Assembly: GCF_905220705.1 (NCBI RefSeq)
Contig: NZ_CAJNAT010000007.1
Span: 1-64,000, forward strand
Length of the DNA: 64,000 nt
Direction of reading: 5' to 3'
Source of the DNA: Paraburkholderia domus
GTDB lineage: Bacteria > Pseudomonadota > Gammaproteobacteria > Burkholderiales > Burkholderiaceae
Each line of letters begins with the position of its first letter. The stretch's first letter is position 1. This document shows positions 27,762-37,480 of this stretch, piece after piece. The notes below the pieces were generated by a model. That model had not been told where the DNA came from. It saw only the letters and a list, made by a program, of their open reading frames with translations, and did not search any database. Position numbers and translations under genes: made by a program.

Positions 27762-29268
27762 GGCTTGCTCCACGGGTGCCGGCTGTTGCATAAGTCATCA
27801 CAGCGTTCGAGTCGATCTCGTCGCCTTCGAGCATCGCTTCGATGCGACCCTGCCGGAATACCGCGACGCGGTCGCACATGCCGACGATCTCCGGCAGTTC
27901 GGACGAGATCATGATGATCGAGTAGCCGCGCGCGGTGAGTTCGCGCATCAGCAGATAGATTTCGGCTTTAGCGCCGACGTCGATGCCACGCGTCGGTTCG
28001 TCGAAGATGAGGATGTTGGTGTGGTGATTCAGCCAGCGCGCGATCACCACCTTTTGCTGATTGCCGCCTGAAAGTGTCGCGACTTCGGTGTGCATCGTCG
28101 GAGCTTTGACGCCGACGCGCTTCATGATGTCGGCGGTGGCGCGCGCTTCGCTGCGCTGGTCGATGAAAAAACGCAGCGAGCGGTATTTGCCGAGGTTGTT
28201 GATCGAGATGTTCTGCTTGATCGAGAAATCGGTTATCAGGCCTTCGGTCTTGCGGCTCTCCGGCAGAATGCCGACGCCGGCGCGCAACGCATCGGCGGGA
28301 TCGGATAGTTTCGCGGCTGTGCCGTTGATGCGGATCTCTTTCACATAAGCCGGATCCGCGCCGATCACCGCCAGCGCCGTTTCCGTGCGGCCCGACCCGA
28401 CGAGTCCCGCGAAACCGAGAATCTCGCCCGCACGCAGCGTAAAGCTCAGCATCGGGCTGTCTTTGAGCAACTGCAGCTTGTCGACCTCGAGCACGATCTT
28501 CGCATCGGCGCGCAGCGCCGGCTTCGGCGGAAAACTATTTTCGATGCGGCGCCCCACCATCATTTCCACGAGGCGGCTCACATCCGATTGCGCAACCTCG
28601 GTCATGCCGACGTACTGACCGTCGCGCAACACCGTAATGCGGTCGCACACTTCGAAGATCTCTTCCAGGTGATGCGATATAAAAATCATGGCGACGCCCT
28701 GCTTCTTCAAATCACGCATGATCGTGAACAGATGTTCGGCTTCGGCGGGCGTGAGTGTCGCGGTCGGCTCATCCAGAATCAGAATGCGCGCCTCCAAAGA
28801 CAGCGCCTTGCCGATTTCAACAAACTGCTGCTGCGCGACCGACAGTTCACGAATCGGCACCGACAAATCGATCGCTACACCCAACCGCTGAAAAATCGCG
28901 GCTGCCGCGCGCCGCATCTTGCCGCGTTCGAGCAGACCCAAACCGTTCTTCAACTCACGGCCGAGAAACATGTTCTCCACCGCATTCAGATACGGAATCA
29001 GGCTGAACTCCTGAAACACGATACCGACACCCGCGGCGACCGCGTCGTGGTAGTTCGTGAAGTGCCGCACTTCGTCCGCAATCGAGATCGTGCCTTCATC
29101 CGGCTGATAGATGCCGCACAGGATTTTCATCAACGTCGATTTGCCCGCGCCGTTTTCGCCGAGCAAAGCGTGAATCTCACCACGCGCAATTTCCAGGTGA
29201 ATGCCTTGCAGCGCCTTCACACCGGGAAAGCTTTTGGTGATGTTGTCGAGCTTGAGTATCGTGTCCAT
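27748..29268 (-). CDS. Sugar ABC transporter ATP-binding protein, RbsA type
   Basis: 506 residues from the ATG at 29268 (AGAGGAG in front; a longer frame to 29313 is less likely). Two ABC domains in tandem, typical of CUT2 importers. Domain 1 has Walker [15 protein letters not shown], signature [16 protein letters not shown] and Walker [14 protein letters not shown]. Domain 2 has a degenerate Walker A ([15 protein letters not shown]) and signature [15 protein letters not shown] with [10 protein letters not shown]. The asymmetry is normal for RbsA. It couples ATP hydrolysis to import with the neighbouring permease and binding protein. Confidence 0.95.
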   Translation of the reverse strand: MDTILKLDNITKSFPGVKALQGIHLEIARGEIHALLGENGAGKSTLMKILCGIYQPDEGTISIADEVRHFTNYHDAVAAGVGIVFQEFSLIPYLNAVENMFLGRELKNGLGLLERGKMRRAAAAIFQRLGVAIDLSVPIRELSVAQQQFVEIGKALSLEARILILDEPTATLTPAEAEHLFTIMRDLKKQGVAMIFISHHLEEIFEVCDRITVLRDGQYVGMTEVAQSDVSRLVEMMVGRRIENSFPPKPALRADAKIVLEVDKLQLLKDSPMLSFTLRAGEILGFAGLVGSGRTETALAVIGADPAYVKEIRINGTAAKLSDPADALRAGVGILPESRKTEGLITDFSIKQNISINNLGKYRSLRFFIDQRSEARATADIMKRVGVKAPTMHTEVATLSGGNQQKVVIARWLNHHTNILIFDEPTRGIDVGAKAEIYLLMRELTARGYSIIMISSELPEIVGMCDRVAVFRQGRIEAMLEGDEIDSNAVMTYATAGTRGASHEHA

Positions 29269-29330
29269 CGGGTGCTCCTCTGCTGCTCGTCGCCATGTCC
29301 ACCGAAGAAGCACAACGACGAGCGTTCGAC

Positions 29331-30284
29331 TTACCAGCTGAAACCCTTGGCATTACTCTTGTCGATCATCTTCACGTCGACCGGAATGGTTTTCGGCACG
29401 TTGGCGCCCCACTTCTTCGCAAGCGCAATGCCGAGCGCGATACGCACCTGGTCGGCCGGGAATTGCGCGGACGTTTCGATGAACTTCGAGTTCGGCTTCT
29501 GAATCGCGGCAATCGCTTCAGGCGCACCGTCGACGCTGGTCAACTTGATGTCCTTGCCCGACGATTCGATCGCCGAGAGCGCGCCCATCGAGCCGCCGTC
29601 GTTCACGCTGAACACGCCCTTCAGGTTCGGATGCGCCTGAATCATGTTCTCGGTGACGGACAACGCCGTCGCGCGTTCCTGCTTACCGTTCTGCGTATCC
29701 ACGAGTTTGATGCCGGGCACTTTCGCAAGCGCCGCCTTGCAACCGCGCACACGTTCGAGAATCGGCACCACTGGAATGCCGTCGAGAATCGCCACTTCGC
29801 CGCTACCGCCAATCGACTTCGCCAGATAGTCACAGGCCATCTCACCCGCGTCGAAATTCTTGGAGCCGACGAAGGAATCGACCGGGCCATTCGCATTGGC
29901 ATCGACGGCGACCACCACCACACCCGCTTTCTTGGCTGACGTCACAGCCGATTGAATGCCGGTCGAATCGGTCGGGTTCACGAGCAGGATGTCGATCTTC
30001 TTTTGCAGCATGTCTTCGACGTCGCTGACCTGCTTGCTCACGTCGTGGTGCGCGTCGGTGACAACCACCGTCGCGCCAATCGACGCAGCCGCATCGTTCA
30101 GCGCTTTTTGCATCGTCACGAAGTACGGGTTGTTCAGTTCCTGAAACGTCATGCCGATCTTGAGCGGCGCCGCTTGCGCAGCCGGCGCGGCGATGAACGA
30201 CAGGCCGAATGCGAGCGTCACCAGGGCGGCCGTGCTGCGCGCGAAGGTTTTCAGCGATGCCTGCTTCGAAGTGGATTGCGTCAC
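29331..30284 (-). CDS. Periplasmic sugar-binding protein, RbsB type
   Basis: 317 residues from a GTG at 30284 that follows CGGAGA; an ATG at 30326 has no such site. A signal peptide ends at about residue 39 (PAAQAAP). The periplasmic-binding fold 4 is evident in [58 protein letters not shown] and [14 protein letters not shown]. The sequence recalls ribose/galactofuranose-type binders but the ligand is likely a sugar alcohol given the dehydrogenase and kinase downstream. It is the first gene of the operon. Confidence 0.93.
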   Translation of the reverse strand: MTQSTSKQASLKTFARSTAALVTLAFGLSFIAAPAAQAAPLKIGMTFQELNNPYFVTMQKALNDAAASIGATVVVTDAHHDVSKQVSDVEDMLQKKIDILLVNPTDSTGIQSAVTSAKKAGVVVVAVDANANGPVDSFVGSKNFDAGEMACDYLAKSIGGSGEVAILDGIPVVPILERVRGCKAALAKVPGIKLVDTQNGKQERATALSVTENMIQAHPNLKGVFSVNDGGSMGALSAIESSGKDIKLTSVDGAPEAIAAIQKPNSKFIETSAQFPADQVRIALGIALAKKWGANVPKTIPVDVKMIDKSNAKGFSW

Positions 30285-30332
30285 GGTTGTCTCCGTTATT
30301 AAAACTGTTCGATGAGATGAGCACATCCCTCA

Positions 30333-30418
30333 CGCTGTCTGGGGACAGCGCGATAGGTGTTGAAACGCGGGTGAACTAGAACGCTTCAGCGTGAAGCGTC
30401 ACGTAGGAAGGACTACGT
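30333..30418. repeat. Three inverted repeats between araC-type gene and binding-protein gene
   Basis: CGCTGTC/GACAGCG at 30333-30339 and 30344-30350; ACGCTTCA/TGAAGCGT at 30381-30388 and 30392-30399; and ACGTAG/CTACGT at 30401-30406 and 30413-30418, the last overlapping the regulator's stop codon. They may end the regulator transcript and form the operator or leader of the transport operon. Confidence 0.55.
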
Positions 30419-31393
30419 CGGTGGATAAGCAGCGGCGACGGTGCGTGGCAGACCTGGCGCAAGCACGATCGCGGGTGCATTGTCGATACCCGCGCCGCGC
30501 GCGGCGGCTTCTTCGGAGGCGTCGCGGCTCGCGTCGTTCAGTTGCTGATAGCGGCGAAACTTCGAAGGCGCCATGCCCTTCACCGCGAGGAACTGCCGGT
30601 TGAAATTCGACAGGTTGTTAAAGCCCGCCTTGAAGCAGATATCGGTGACGCTCAGTTCATCGTCCGTCAGTAACTGGCATGCGAGATTGATGCGCATGCG
30701 GTTGACGTATTGCACGAACGGCAGCCCTGTATGACGGCGGAAGTAACGCGAGAATGCACTCACGCTTTGCCCAGCGAGTTGCGCCAGATCAGATTCGCGC
30801 AGATCGTTAGACAGGTTTTTGCCGATATACGACAGCGCGTGATTGATGCGGGTCGATGCGAAGCCGGTCGGGTCGGCCTGATAGGCGGGACTTGCGAGCG
30901 TCTCGCGATCTTCGGCGTTCATCAGGATTTCAAGCATCGACATGAACAGCACGAGACGGCGCAGTCCTCGCGCAGCCAGCAATTCGATGAACAGCGGCTG
31001 TATCGCGGCGCTCGTTTCTGCACCGAACGACACACCGCGGCGCGAGTCGGCGAGCAGCGCCTCAACCTGGCGCCATTCCGGAAAACTCCCCATGCAGCTC
31101 GACACGAACTCCTGCCCAAACTGAACGACCAGATTACGCTGCGCAATCGTCTCGCCTTCCGGCACATCGCTGACCCAGTTGTGCGGCAGGTTTGGCCCCA
31201 TCAACACGAGGTTGCCAGGCGCAAAGCTGCTGATATGGTCACCAACGAACATCTTGCCGGTCGTCGCCACGATCAGATGGATTTCGTATTCCGGGTGAAA
31301 GTGCCAGCGCACCGTGCGATACGGATAGCCGTGCGACCACGCTTTGAAGGATTCGTCACGCCGTACGGCGACGACTTCCAGATCGGGTTGCAT
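30413..31393 (-). CDS. AraC-family transcriptional regulator
   Basis: 326 residues. The N-terminal cupin-like sensing domain includes YPYRTVRWHFHPEYEIHLI and FAPGNLVLMGPNLPHNW. The C-terminal double helix-turn-helix shows LAQLAGQSVSAFSRYFRRHT and ICFKAGFNNLSNFNRQFLAVK. The start follows GGAGGAAG. It lies just upstream of, and on the same strand as, the ribose-type transporter operon, which it probably activates in response to the imported polyol. Three inverted repeats lie in the 128 bp between them. Confidence 0.92.
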   Translation of the reverse strand: MQPDLEVVAVRRDESFKAWSHGYPYRTVRWHFHPEYEIHLIVATTGKMFVGDHISSFAPGNLVLMGPNLPHNWVSDVPEGETIAQRNLVVQFGQEFVSSCMGSFPEWRQVEALLADSRRGVSFGAETSAAIQPLFIELLAARGLRRLVLFMSMLEILMNAEDRETLASPAYQADPTGFASTRINHALSYIGKNLSNDLRESDLAQLAGQSVSAFSRYFRRHTGLPFVQYVNRMRINLACQLLTDDELSVTDICFKAGFNNLSNFNRQFLAVKGMAPSKFRRYQQLNDASRDASEEAAARGAGIDNAPAIVLAPGLPRTVAAAYPPT

Positions 31394-31779
31394 TTGTGTC
31401 TTCCTCCATGAAGCGGCGTGTTGCCTGTGCCGCTGAGCTTCGTCTTGTATAGCGAAAAGTAGCCCTCAAAAGCCTGATCCACCACTAAAAATCAAACCGC
31501 GGACCGATACTTTTTTGCATTCGGGTTAGTCCTGGCGCGGAGAAAGTCAAATTTGATGCAATGCAATACGCACCGCGAGACATATCCCATAACGGGTGGA
31601 CACCTCGCGAGCCGCGCCGAAAGTCCCGCCACGCCGCGCTGCGCCACGAAAAGCCACTGACGTCGCCTTGACATTCGTTTCGCCGGGTACGATCATTCGC
31701 TCACAGACAGAGCAAATGCTCCACCCAAAGAAAAACGCACGCTTCGAGCCGTGCGGTCAAAGACATTCAGGAGACGCAC
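31394..31779. other. Divergent regulatory region between araC-type gene and dalD
   Basis: 386 bp between divergent starts. It holds the paired 12-bp sites at 31691-31721 close to dalD. An AT-rich patch around 31480-31560 (ATACTTTTTTGCATTCG) may contain further promoter elements. No protein gene is convincing here. Confidence 0.6.
31691..31721. promoter_or_regulatory. Paired operator candidate upstream of dalD
   Basis: GATCATTCGCTC (31691-31702) and the perfect palindrome GAGCAAATGCTC (31710-31721) lie 19 bp apart, start to start, and end 58 bp before dalD. The same pair with the same spacing is found upstream of smoS (42436-42466). Proposed binding site of the SorC-type regulator at 34866. 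Confidence 0.65.
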
Positions 31780-33192
31780 ATGAACAGCGGGCAAGGCAGC
31801 GGCACGGCCGCACACGTGATCCTGCACATCGGCGCGGGATCGTTTCATCGCGCGCATCAGGCGTGGTATCTCCATCGATTGAACGAGGCAAACGTAGCGG
31901 GCGAGCCGCACTGGTCGCTGACCGTGGGCAATATCCGCAGCGACATGAACGCGGTGCTCGAAGCGCTCGCCGCGCAAAACGGCGTCTATACGCTAGAGAC
32001 CGTCACGCCGCAGGGTGAGCGCGCGTACGAGACGATTCGATCGATCGAACGCGTGGTGCCGTGGACCGAGAGTCTCGACGCGCTGATCGAAGCAGGCGCC
32101 GATCCGGCCTGCAAGATCATTGCGTTTACGGTCACCGAAGGCGGCTATTACCTCGACGAACAGGACGAGCTAGACACGGCCAATGCCGATCTCGCGGCTG
32201 ACCTGAAAGGCGGCCACACCACGATTTATGGCGCGCTCGCGGCGATTCTCGACGCCCGCATGAAGCGCGGCGCGGGCCCTGTCACGCTGCAGACCTGCGA
32301 TAACCTGCGCAGCAACGGCGAGCGTTTTCATGCGGGTATGAGCGAGTTTCTCGAACGGCGCGGCGCGGACGAGCTGGCGCAATGGTTCGACGACAACACC
32401 GCGTGCCCGAGTTCGATGGTCGACCGCATCACGCCGCGCCCGACGCCGGACGTACGCGAACGCGTCAAAGCCGCCACCGGTGTCGACGATGCCTGCCCGG
32501 TGATGGGTGAATCCTTCATCCAGTGGGTGATAGAAGACCGCTTCGTCGCCGGGCGCCCCGCGTGGGAAAAGGTCGGCGCGGAACTGGTCGACTCGGTACT
32601 GCCTTACGAGGAAGCGAAGATCCGCATTCTCAACGCAACACATAGCTGCATTGCGTGGGCGGGCACACTGGTCGGACTGAACTACATCCACGAAGGCACG
32701 CTCGACCCGGACATCAACAAATTCGCCTTCGACTACGTGACCGAGGACGTGATCCCCTGCCTCACGCCGAGCCCGCTCGATCTCGAACGCTATCGCGACG
32801 TCGTGCTCGAACGCTTCGGCAATCCCTACATCCAGGACACCAATCAGCGCGTCGCGGCCGATGGCTTTTCGAAGCTGCCCGGCTTTATCGCGCCGACCCT
32901 CTCCGAATGCTTCGAGCGTGGCGTCACGCCGGCGGCGACGGCGATGTTGCCGGCGCTGTTCTTCCGCTTTCTCGAACGCTGGAATGCCGGCACGTTGCCG
33001 TATGCGTATCAGGATGGCGTGATGGACGAGCGCGTCGCCCGTGGTTTCTTTAGTGCGCCCGATCCGCTAAAGGCGTTCGCCGCAGACCGGCTGCTTTGGG
33101 GCAGCATGGCACAGACGCCGGAGTTGGAATCGGCGTTGGCGGGCGCGTTGGCGCGTGTCGATGTATGGCTGGCCAAACGCGGCGCGGCTTGA
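31780..33192 (+). CDS. dalD: D-arabinitol 4-dehydrogenase (mannitol dehydrogenase family)
   Basis: 470 residues, a polyol-specific long-chain dehydrogenase. It oxidises D-arabinitol to D-xylulose with NAD (mannitol or related polyols may also be used). The N-terminal Rossmann part has [20 protein letters not shown], and the catalytic domain shows [12 protein letters not shown] and [16 protein letters not shown] with the family lysine and asparagine. The start follows CAGGAGACG. It heads the dalD-xylB-regulator group, as in other dal clusters, and XylB would phosphorylate its product. Confidence 0.9.
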   Translation: MNSGQGSGTAAHVILHIGAGSFHRAHQAWYLHRLNEANVAGEPHWSLTVGNIRSDMNAVLEALAAQNGVYTLETVTPQGERAYETIRSIERVVPWTESLDALIEAGADPACKIIAFTVTEGGYYLDEQDELDTANADLAADLKGGHTTIYGALAAILDARMKRGAGPVTLQTCDNLRSNGERFHAGMSEFLERRGADELAQWFDDNTACPSSMVDRITPRPTPDVRERVKAATGVDDACPVMGESFIQWVIEDRFVAGRPAWEKVGAELVDSVLPYEEAKIRILNATHSCIAWAGTLVGLNYIHEGTLDPDINKFAFDYVTEDVIPCLTPSPLDLERYRDVVLERFGNPYIQDTNQRVAADGFSKLPGFIAPTLSECFERGVTPAATAMLPALFFRFLERWNAGTLPYAYQDGVMDERVARGFFSAPDPLKAFAADRLLWGSMAQTPELESALAGALARVDVWLAKRGAA

Positions 33193-33305
33193 CCCGCGCA
33201 GTATCGAACCACGCGAACCACGCCGGTGCCAGGCTTAATGCGCATGGCACCGCTTGCCCTATGCGGCTAAAGTAGCGCATCCCTAACGACGAAGGTTTCG
33301 CGCCC

Positions 33306-34787
33306 ATGTATCTCGGCATCGACCTCGGCACGTCCGAAGTGAAAGTCCTGCTGCTCGCCTCCGATGGACGCGTGATCGGCACCGCAGGCTCACCCTTTAC
33401 CGTTTCGCGTCCGCATCAGCGCTGGGCCGAACAGAATCCCGAAGACTGGTGGGCCGGCACGCGCACGGCGCTGGCCGCGTTGCGCGCCAAACATCCGGAC
33501 GAGTTCGCGCAGATTCGCGGCATCGGCCTCTCGGGGCAGATGCACGGGGCCGTGCTGCTGGACGCGCAGAATCGCGTATTGCGTCCCGCGATCCTGTGGA
33601 ACGACATGCGCAGCGACAAGGAATGTGCGGAGCTGACCGAGCGCGCGCCGGAGTTGCACACCGTGGCCGGCAATCTCGCAATGCCCGGTTTCACCGCGCC
33701 GAAGCTGCTATGGGTTGCACGCCACGAACCGGAAATCTTCGCGCAAACCGCCTGCGTACTGCTGCCGAAGGACTACCTACGTTTGCAACTGACCGGCGGC
33801 AAGGTATCCGATCCATCGGATGCAGCCGGCACGCTGTGGCTCGACGTCGCCAAACGCGACTGGTCCGATTCGCTGCTCGCCGCCTGCAACATGACGCGCG
33901 CGCAGATGCCAAGCCTGTGCGAAGGCAGCGCGCCGTCAGGCACTCTGCTCCCCGAAGTGGCGCGCGAGTTCGGTTTGAGCGACGGCGTGATCGTCGCGGC
34001 CGGCGGCGGCGACAATGCTACGAGTGCGATCGGCATCGGCGCGACGCAACCGGGCGACGGCTTCGTCTCACTCGGCACGTCCGGCGTGTTGTGCGTGGTC
34101 GGCGACAGTTTCCGCCCGAACCCCGCTTCCGCGGTGCACGCGTTCTGTCATGCGATTCCGGATCGCTGGCATCAGATGAGCGTGGTGCTGTCGGCGGCAA
34201 GTTGTTTGCGCTGGGTCTGCAAGCTCACCTCCACCGACGAGCCGACCCTGCTCGCCGAAATCGAGGCGCTGCCAGCGGATGCGTTGAACACCGCCCCGCT
34301 CTTTTTGCCCTATCTGTCGGGGGAACGTACGCCGCACAACGACCCGTACGCGCAAGGCGTGTTCTTCGGCATGAATCACGCAACCGATCGCGCGTTGCTC
34401 GGTTATGCGGTGCTGGAAGGCGTGACGCTCGCGCTCACCGACGGCCTCGATGCGTTGCGCGCGGCCGGCACTGAAGCGAAGGCGCTGTCCCTGCTCGGCG
34501 GTGGCGCTCGCAGCGACTACTGGGCGCAACTGCTCGCCGACGCGCTCGACACCGCCACCCGTAAGCATGGTGGCGGCGAGACGGGTGCGGCGCTCGGCGC
34601 GGCGCGCCTCGGTTGGTTAGCCGCAGGCGGTGACCCGGCCAGGGTGCTCACCAAGCCACCGATCGAAAAGGAGTTCACGCCGAACCCGCGACGGCACGCC
34701 GAACTGCGCAACCGGCTCGAAGCGTATCGCGCACTCTACCGCCACGTTCGGCCTCTGTTCGACCCCGCGCGGCAACCGCTCGCCTAA
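33306..34787 (+). CDS. xylB: Xylulokinase XylB
   Basis: 493 residues, FGGY family. It phosphorylates D-xylulose to xylulose 5-phosphate for the pentose phosphate pathway. Motifs: YLGIDLGTSEVKVLLLA at the N-terminus, the xylulose-specific GLSGQMHGAVLLD, ILWNDMRSDKEC, SLGTSGVLCVV, FLPYLSGERTPHND and the adenosine site LLGGGARSDYWAQL. All active-site blocks are complete. It follows dalD by 113 bp and precedes the SorC-type regulator. Confidence 0.94.
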   Translation: MYLGIDLGTSEVKVLLLASDGRVIGTAGSPFTVSRPHQRWAEQNPEDWWAGTRTALAALRAKHPDEFAQIRGIGLSGQMHGAVLLDAQNRVLRPAILWNDMRSDKECAELTERAPELHTVAGNLAMPGFTAPKLLWVARHEPEIFAQTACVLLPKDYLRLQLTGGKVSDPSDAAGTLWLDVAKRDWSDSLLAACNMTRAQMPSLCEGSAPSGTLLPEVAREFGLSDGVIVAAGGGDNATSAIGIGATQPGDGFVSLGTSGVLCVVGDSFRPNPASAVHAFCHAIPDRWHQMSVVLSAASCLRWVCKLTSTDEPTLLAEIEALPADALNTAPLFLPYLSGERTPHNDPYAQGVFFGMNHATDRALLGYAVLEGVTLALTDGLDALRAAGTEAKALSLLGGGARSDYWAQLLADALDTATRKHGGGETGAALGAARLGWLAAGGDPARVLTKPPIEKEFTPNPRRHAELRNRLEAYRALYRHVRPLFDPARQPLA

Positions 34788-34799
34788 CCGGCAAACCAC

Positions 34800-34831
34800 A
34801 GCCAGTTCCCGTTGAGAGGCGGGGACTGGCT
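34800..34831 (+). terminator. Hairpin between xylB and the SorC-type regulator
   Basis: AGCCAGTTCCC pairs with GGGGACTGGCT (one G-T wobble) across a 10-base loop. There is no T-run, so partial attenuation or mRNA stabilisation is more likely than full termination. Confidence 0.45.
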
Positions 34832-34865
34832 GCTATCATCGGCGCACTACAAGCGAACCGTCACC

Positions 34866-35813
34866 GTGCCCAAGTCCACAGAAAAATTAGATCTTGCTAC
34901 CCGCGCCGCGTGGCTTTATTACGTTGCCGGCAATACCCAGAACGAGATCGCCGAGAAACTGCAGGTGTCACGTCCAGTCGCGCAGCGGTTGGTCGCCTTC
35001 GCTGTCGAGAAGAATCTGATTCGCGTGCGCGTCGATCACAAACTGGCCGATTGTCTTGCGCTCGCCGATCAACTCTCGAAGCGCTACGGCCTGAGCATGT
35101 GCGAAGTCGTACCGATCGACAGCGATACGCCGGAGGAAGTCGACCGCAAGCTGGCTGTGGCCGGCGCGCAGGTCATGGAACGCTATCTCGGCGAAGAAAA
35201 ACCGATGGTGGTCGCTGTGAGCAGCGGCCGCACGCTGAAGGCCGCGGTCGATCAGATCGCCCAGCTGGAGCGTCCGCAGCACCGGTTGGTATCGATGGTC
35301 GGGGCGATCGCCCAGGACGGCTCCTCGAACCGCTACGACGTCGCGCTGCACATTTCGGAGAAGACCGGCGGCAAGCATTTTCTGCTGCCCGCGCCGTTGC
35401 TCGCCGACAGCGAGGCCGAACGCGCGCAGTGGTGCAATCACCGGCTGTACCGGATCGTCGAATCGCTGTCGGCTCAGGCCGACGTCGCATTCGTCGGCAT
35501 CGGCAATATTGGGCCGAAATGCCCGCTGCACGAAGACGGCTTTATCACGACCGCAGAAGTGAATGAGTTGGTGCAGAACGGTGCGGTGGCTGAAATGCTC
35601 GGCCTGCCGATCGATGCATCCGGCGTGCACGTCGAATCGCCGACCGGCCGGCGCGTCACCAGCATCGCGCTCGATTCACCGCCACGGCGGCCCACCATCG
35701 GCTTTGCCGGCGGCGAGCGCAAACGCGAAGCGCTGATCGCGGTGCTCAAAGGCGGCTGGCTGTCGGGGCTGGTGACCGACGAGTTGTGCGCGCGGGCGGC
35801 GCTGGAAGCCTGA
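34866..35813 (+). CDS. SorC/DeoR-type sugar-binding transcriptional regulator
   Basis: 315 residues from a GTG at 34866; a TTG further upstream is possible but falls in the xylB hairpin. An N-terminal helix-turn-helix (about 10-50: AWLYYVAGNTQNEIAEKLQV, then SRPVAQRLVAFAVEKNLI) precedes the sugar-phosphate-isomerase-like effector domain (about 75-315) with VAVSSGRTLKAAVD and AFVGIGNIG. SorC proteins bind as tetramers to two sites and respond to phosphorylated sugars. It sits at the end of dalD-xylB and is the best candidate for the paired operators before dalD and smoS. Confidence 0.9.
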   Translation: MPKSTEKLDLATRAAWLYYVAGNTQNEIAEKLQVSRPVAQRLVAFAVEKNLIRVRVDHKLADCLALADQLSKRYGLSMCEVVPIDSDTPEEVDRKLAVAGAQVMERYLGEEKPMVVAVSSGRTLKAAVDQIAQLERPQHRLVSMVGAIAQDGSSNRYDVALHISEKTGGKHFLLPAPLLADSEAERAQWCNHRLYRIVESLSAQADVAFVGIGNIGPKCPLHEDGFITTAEVNELVQNGAVAEMLGLPIDASGVHVESPTGRRVTSIALDSPPRRPTIGFAGGERKREALIAVLKGGWLSGLVTDELCARAALEA

Positions 35814-35837
35814 ACGTGGCGGACAAAGACAGCTGCC

Positions 35838-36134
35838 CTACAACACCGGCAGTCCTTCCGTGATGATGATGCGATACTCACCGCCCTGCAGGCGCGTCTC
35901 GCTGACCGCCTGATACGCTGGGCTGCGATACCACGCGATCGCTTCGTTGTAGTTGGGGAATTCGAGAATCAGGATTTCCTCGATTGGCGGACCTTCCACC
36001 ACTTCTTTTTCCCCGTGGCTCGCGAGCACCATTACCGCATGCTTCTCGAAGACTGCGGGCGCAACCTGTTTGTATTCGTCCAGCTTGGCGGGGTCGAGCG
36101 TTTTCTCGCGCGTGATGACAACATAAGCGGGCAT
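35838..36134 (-). CDS. DUF1330 domain protein
   Basis: 98 residues from the ATG at 36134, which begins the conserved MPAYVVITREKTLDP; AGGAAA lies in front. DUF1330 is a small ferredoxin-like (dimeric alpha-beta barrel) fold of unknown function. The segments KLDEYKQVAPAVFEKH, EILILEFPNYNEAIAWYRSP and YQAVSETRLQGGEYRIIITEG are typical. It follows smoK on the same strand by 70 bp and may be co-transcribed, though a role in polyol use is not established. It converges on the SorC-type regulator with 24 bp between. Confidence 0.88.
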   Translation of the reverse strand: MPAYVVITREKTLDPAKLDEYKQVAPAVFEKHAVMVLASHGEKEVVEGPPIEEILILEFPNYNEAIAWYRSPAYQAVSETRLQGGEYRIIITEGLPVL

Positions 36135-36204
36135 GAGCGTTTCCTGAGCGTGAACAACGTGACCGACGGAAAGCGACGCGCCCGCCGCTTTCCCAATCAC
36201 CTAC

Positions 36205-37314
36205 TCACGCGGCCAGCACTTCGACGATCTTACGCTGGAATGCTTTCCCTTCGCTGTCGAACAAATGACAGTGATCCGGCGTGGCGCCAAGCTTTTGCGT
36301 CTCGCCCTTGGCGTGCCGTTCGAGCGGCGGAATCCGCGCGATCAGGCCATCCGGCGAAACGCTCGATTCTGCATACAGATACGCTGCGTCGCCGAGCGAT
36401 TCGAGCGCCATGGTGCGCGCCGAGATGCCGTCTTCGGTGGTGCCGACGTGCAGATGCTCGGGGCGAATGCCGACGGTGACCTTGTCGCCCTGCTTCACCG
36501 CACCCGGTTCCACCGCCACACGCTGCGTCTCGCCGGTTTCGTAGCGCACCGTGACGCCGTCGTGCGTCACCGATTGCACCACCCCTTCCATGAAGTTCAT
36601 CTTCGGCGAACCGATGAAACCGGCGACGAAGCGATTGGCGGGCGCGTGGTACAGCATGGTCGGGCTGCCGACCTGCTCCACATTCCCCGCCGACAGCACC
36701 ACGATCTTGTCGGCCAGTGTCATGGCTTCGACCTGATCGTGCGTCACGTAAATCATCGTGGTCTTCAACTCGTCGTGCAGACGCGCGAATTCGAGGCGCA
36801 TCTTCACGCGCAGCGCGGCGTCGAGATTCGACAACGGTTCGTCGAACAGGAACACCTTCGGCTTGCGCGTAATCGCGCGGCCGATCGCAACCCGCTGACG
36901 CTGACCGCCCGAAAGCTGCTTCGGCTTGCGATCGAGCAGATGGTCGATGTGCAGGATCTTCGCCGCGTTACGCACGGCGGCGTCGATCTCCGGCTTCTTG
37001 GTGCCGGCGAGTTTCAGGCCGAACGCCATGTTGTCGTACAGCGTCATGTGGGGATACAGCGCGTACGACTGGAACACCATCGCGATGCCGCGCTTGGCGG
37101 GCGGCACGTCGTTCACGCGCGTGCCGTCGATGGTCAGATCGCCGCCGCTGATATCTTCGAGGCCGGCGATCATCCGCATTAGCGTCGATTTACCGCAACC
37201 GCTCGGGCCGACGAACACGACGAATTCGCCGTCGAGGATGTCGAGGTTGATGTCACGCATCACTTCGTTGTCGTCGTAGGCTTTTCTGATGTTGCGCAGA
37301 GTTACGCTTGCCAT
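36205..37314 (-). CDS. smoK: Polyol ABC transporter ATP-binding protein (MalK/UgpC type)
   Basis: 369 residues. The ABC domain has Walker [19 protein letters not shown], signature [15 protein letters not shown], Walker [13 protein letters not shown] and the H-loop [11 protein letters not shown]-terminal TOBE/OB regulatory domain (about 240-369) with [12 protein letters not shown] marks the CUT1 shared-ATPase type. It powers the permeases encoded by smoF and smoG. The symbol follows sorbitol/mannitol systems; UgpC or MsmX names are equally usual for this family. It lies 166 bp downstream of the HAD gene. Confidence 0.92.
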   Translation of the reverse strand: MASVTLRNIRKAYDDNEVMRDINLDILDGEFVVFVGPSGCGKSTLMRMIAGLEDISGGDLTIDGTRVNDVPPAKRGIAMVFQSYALYPHMTLYDNMAFGLKLAGTKKPEIDAAVRNAAKILHIDHLLDRKPKQLSGGQRQRVAIGRAITRKPKVFLFDEPLSNLDAALRVKMRLEFARLHDELKTTMIYVTHDQVEAMTLADKIVVLSAGNVEQVGSPTMLYHAPANRFVAGFIGSPKMNFMEGVVQSVTHDGVTVRYETGETQRVAVEPGAVKQGDKVTVGIRPEHLHVGTTEDGISARTMALESLGDAAYLYAESSVSPDGLIARIPPLERHAKGETQKLGATPDHCHLFDSEGKAFQRKIVEVLAA

Positions 37315-37367
37315 GATGTGTCTCCGTGTATTGCTGTGTGTTGCTAACGGTGCTTCAGCTGCGTCGG

Positions 37368-37391
37368 TTGCTTAAGTTGCTTAAGTTGCTT
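37368..37391. repeat. 9-bp tandem repeat, 2.7 copies
   Basis: TTGCTTAAG at 37368-37376 and 37377-37385, then a partial copy TTGCTT to 37391, in the gap between the HAD gene and smoK. Probably slipped-strand expansion with no evident function. Confidence 0.7.
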
Positions 37392-37480
37392 CCATGTCTT
37401 CAGCAGCTGCGTTGATTCACTTCTCCATGTGCGGCTCAGATCCTGCTCATTCGCCGCTCATCTGCTCTAACCCGCCGCGG

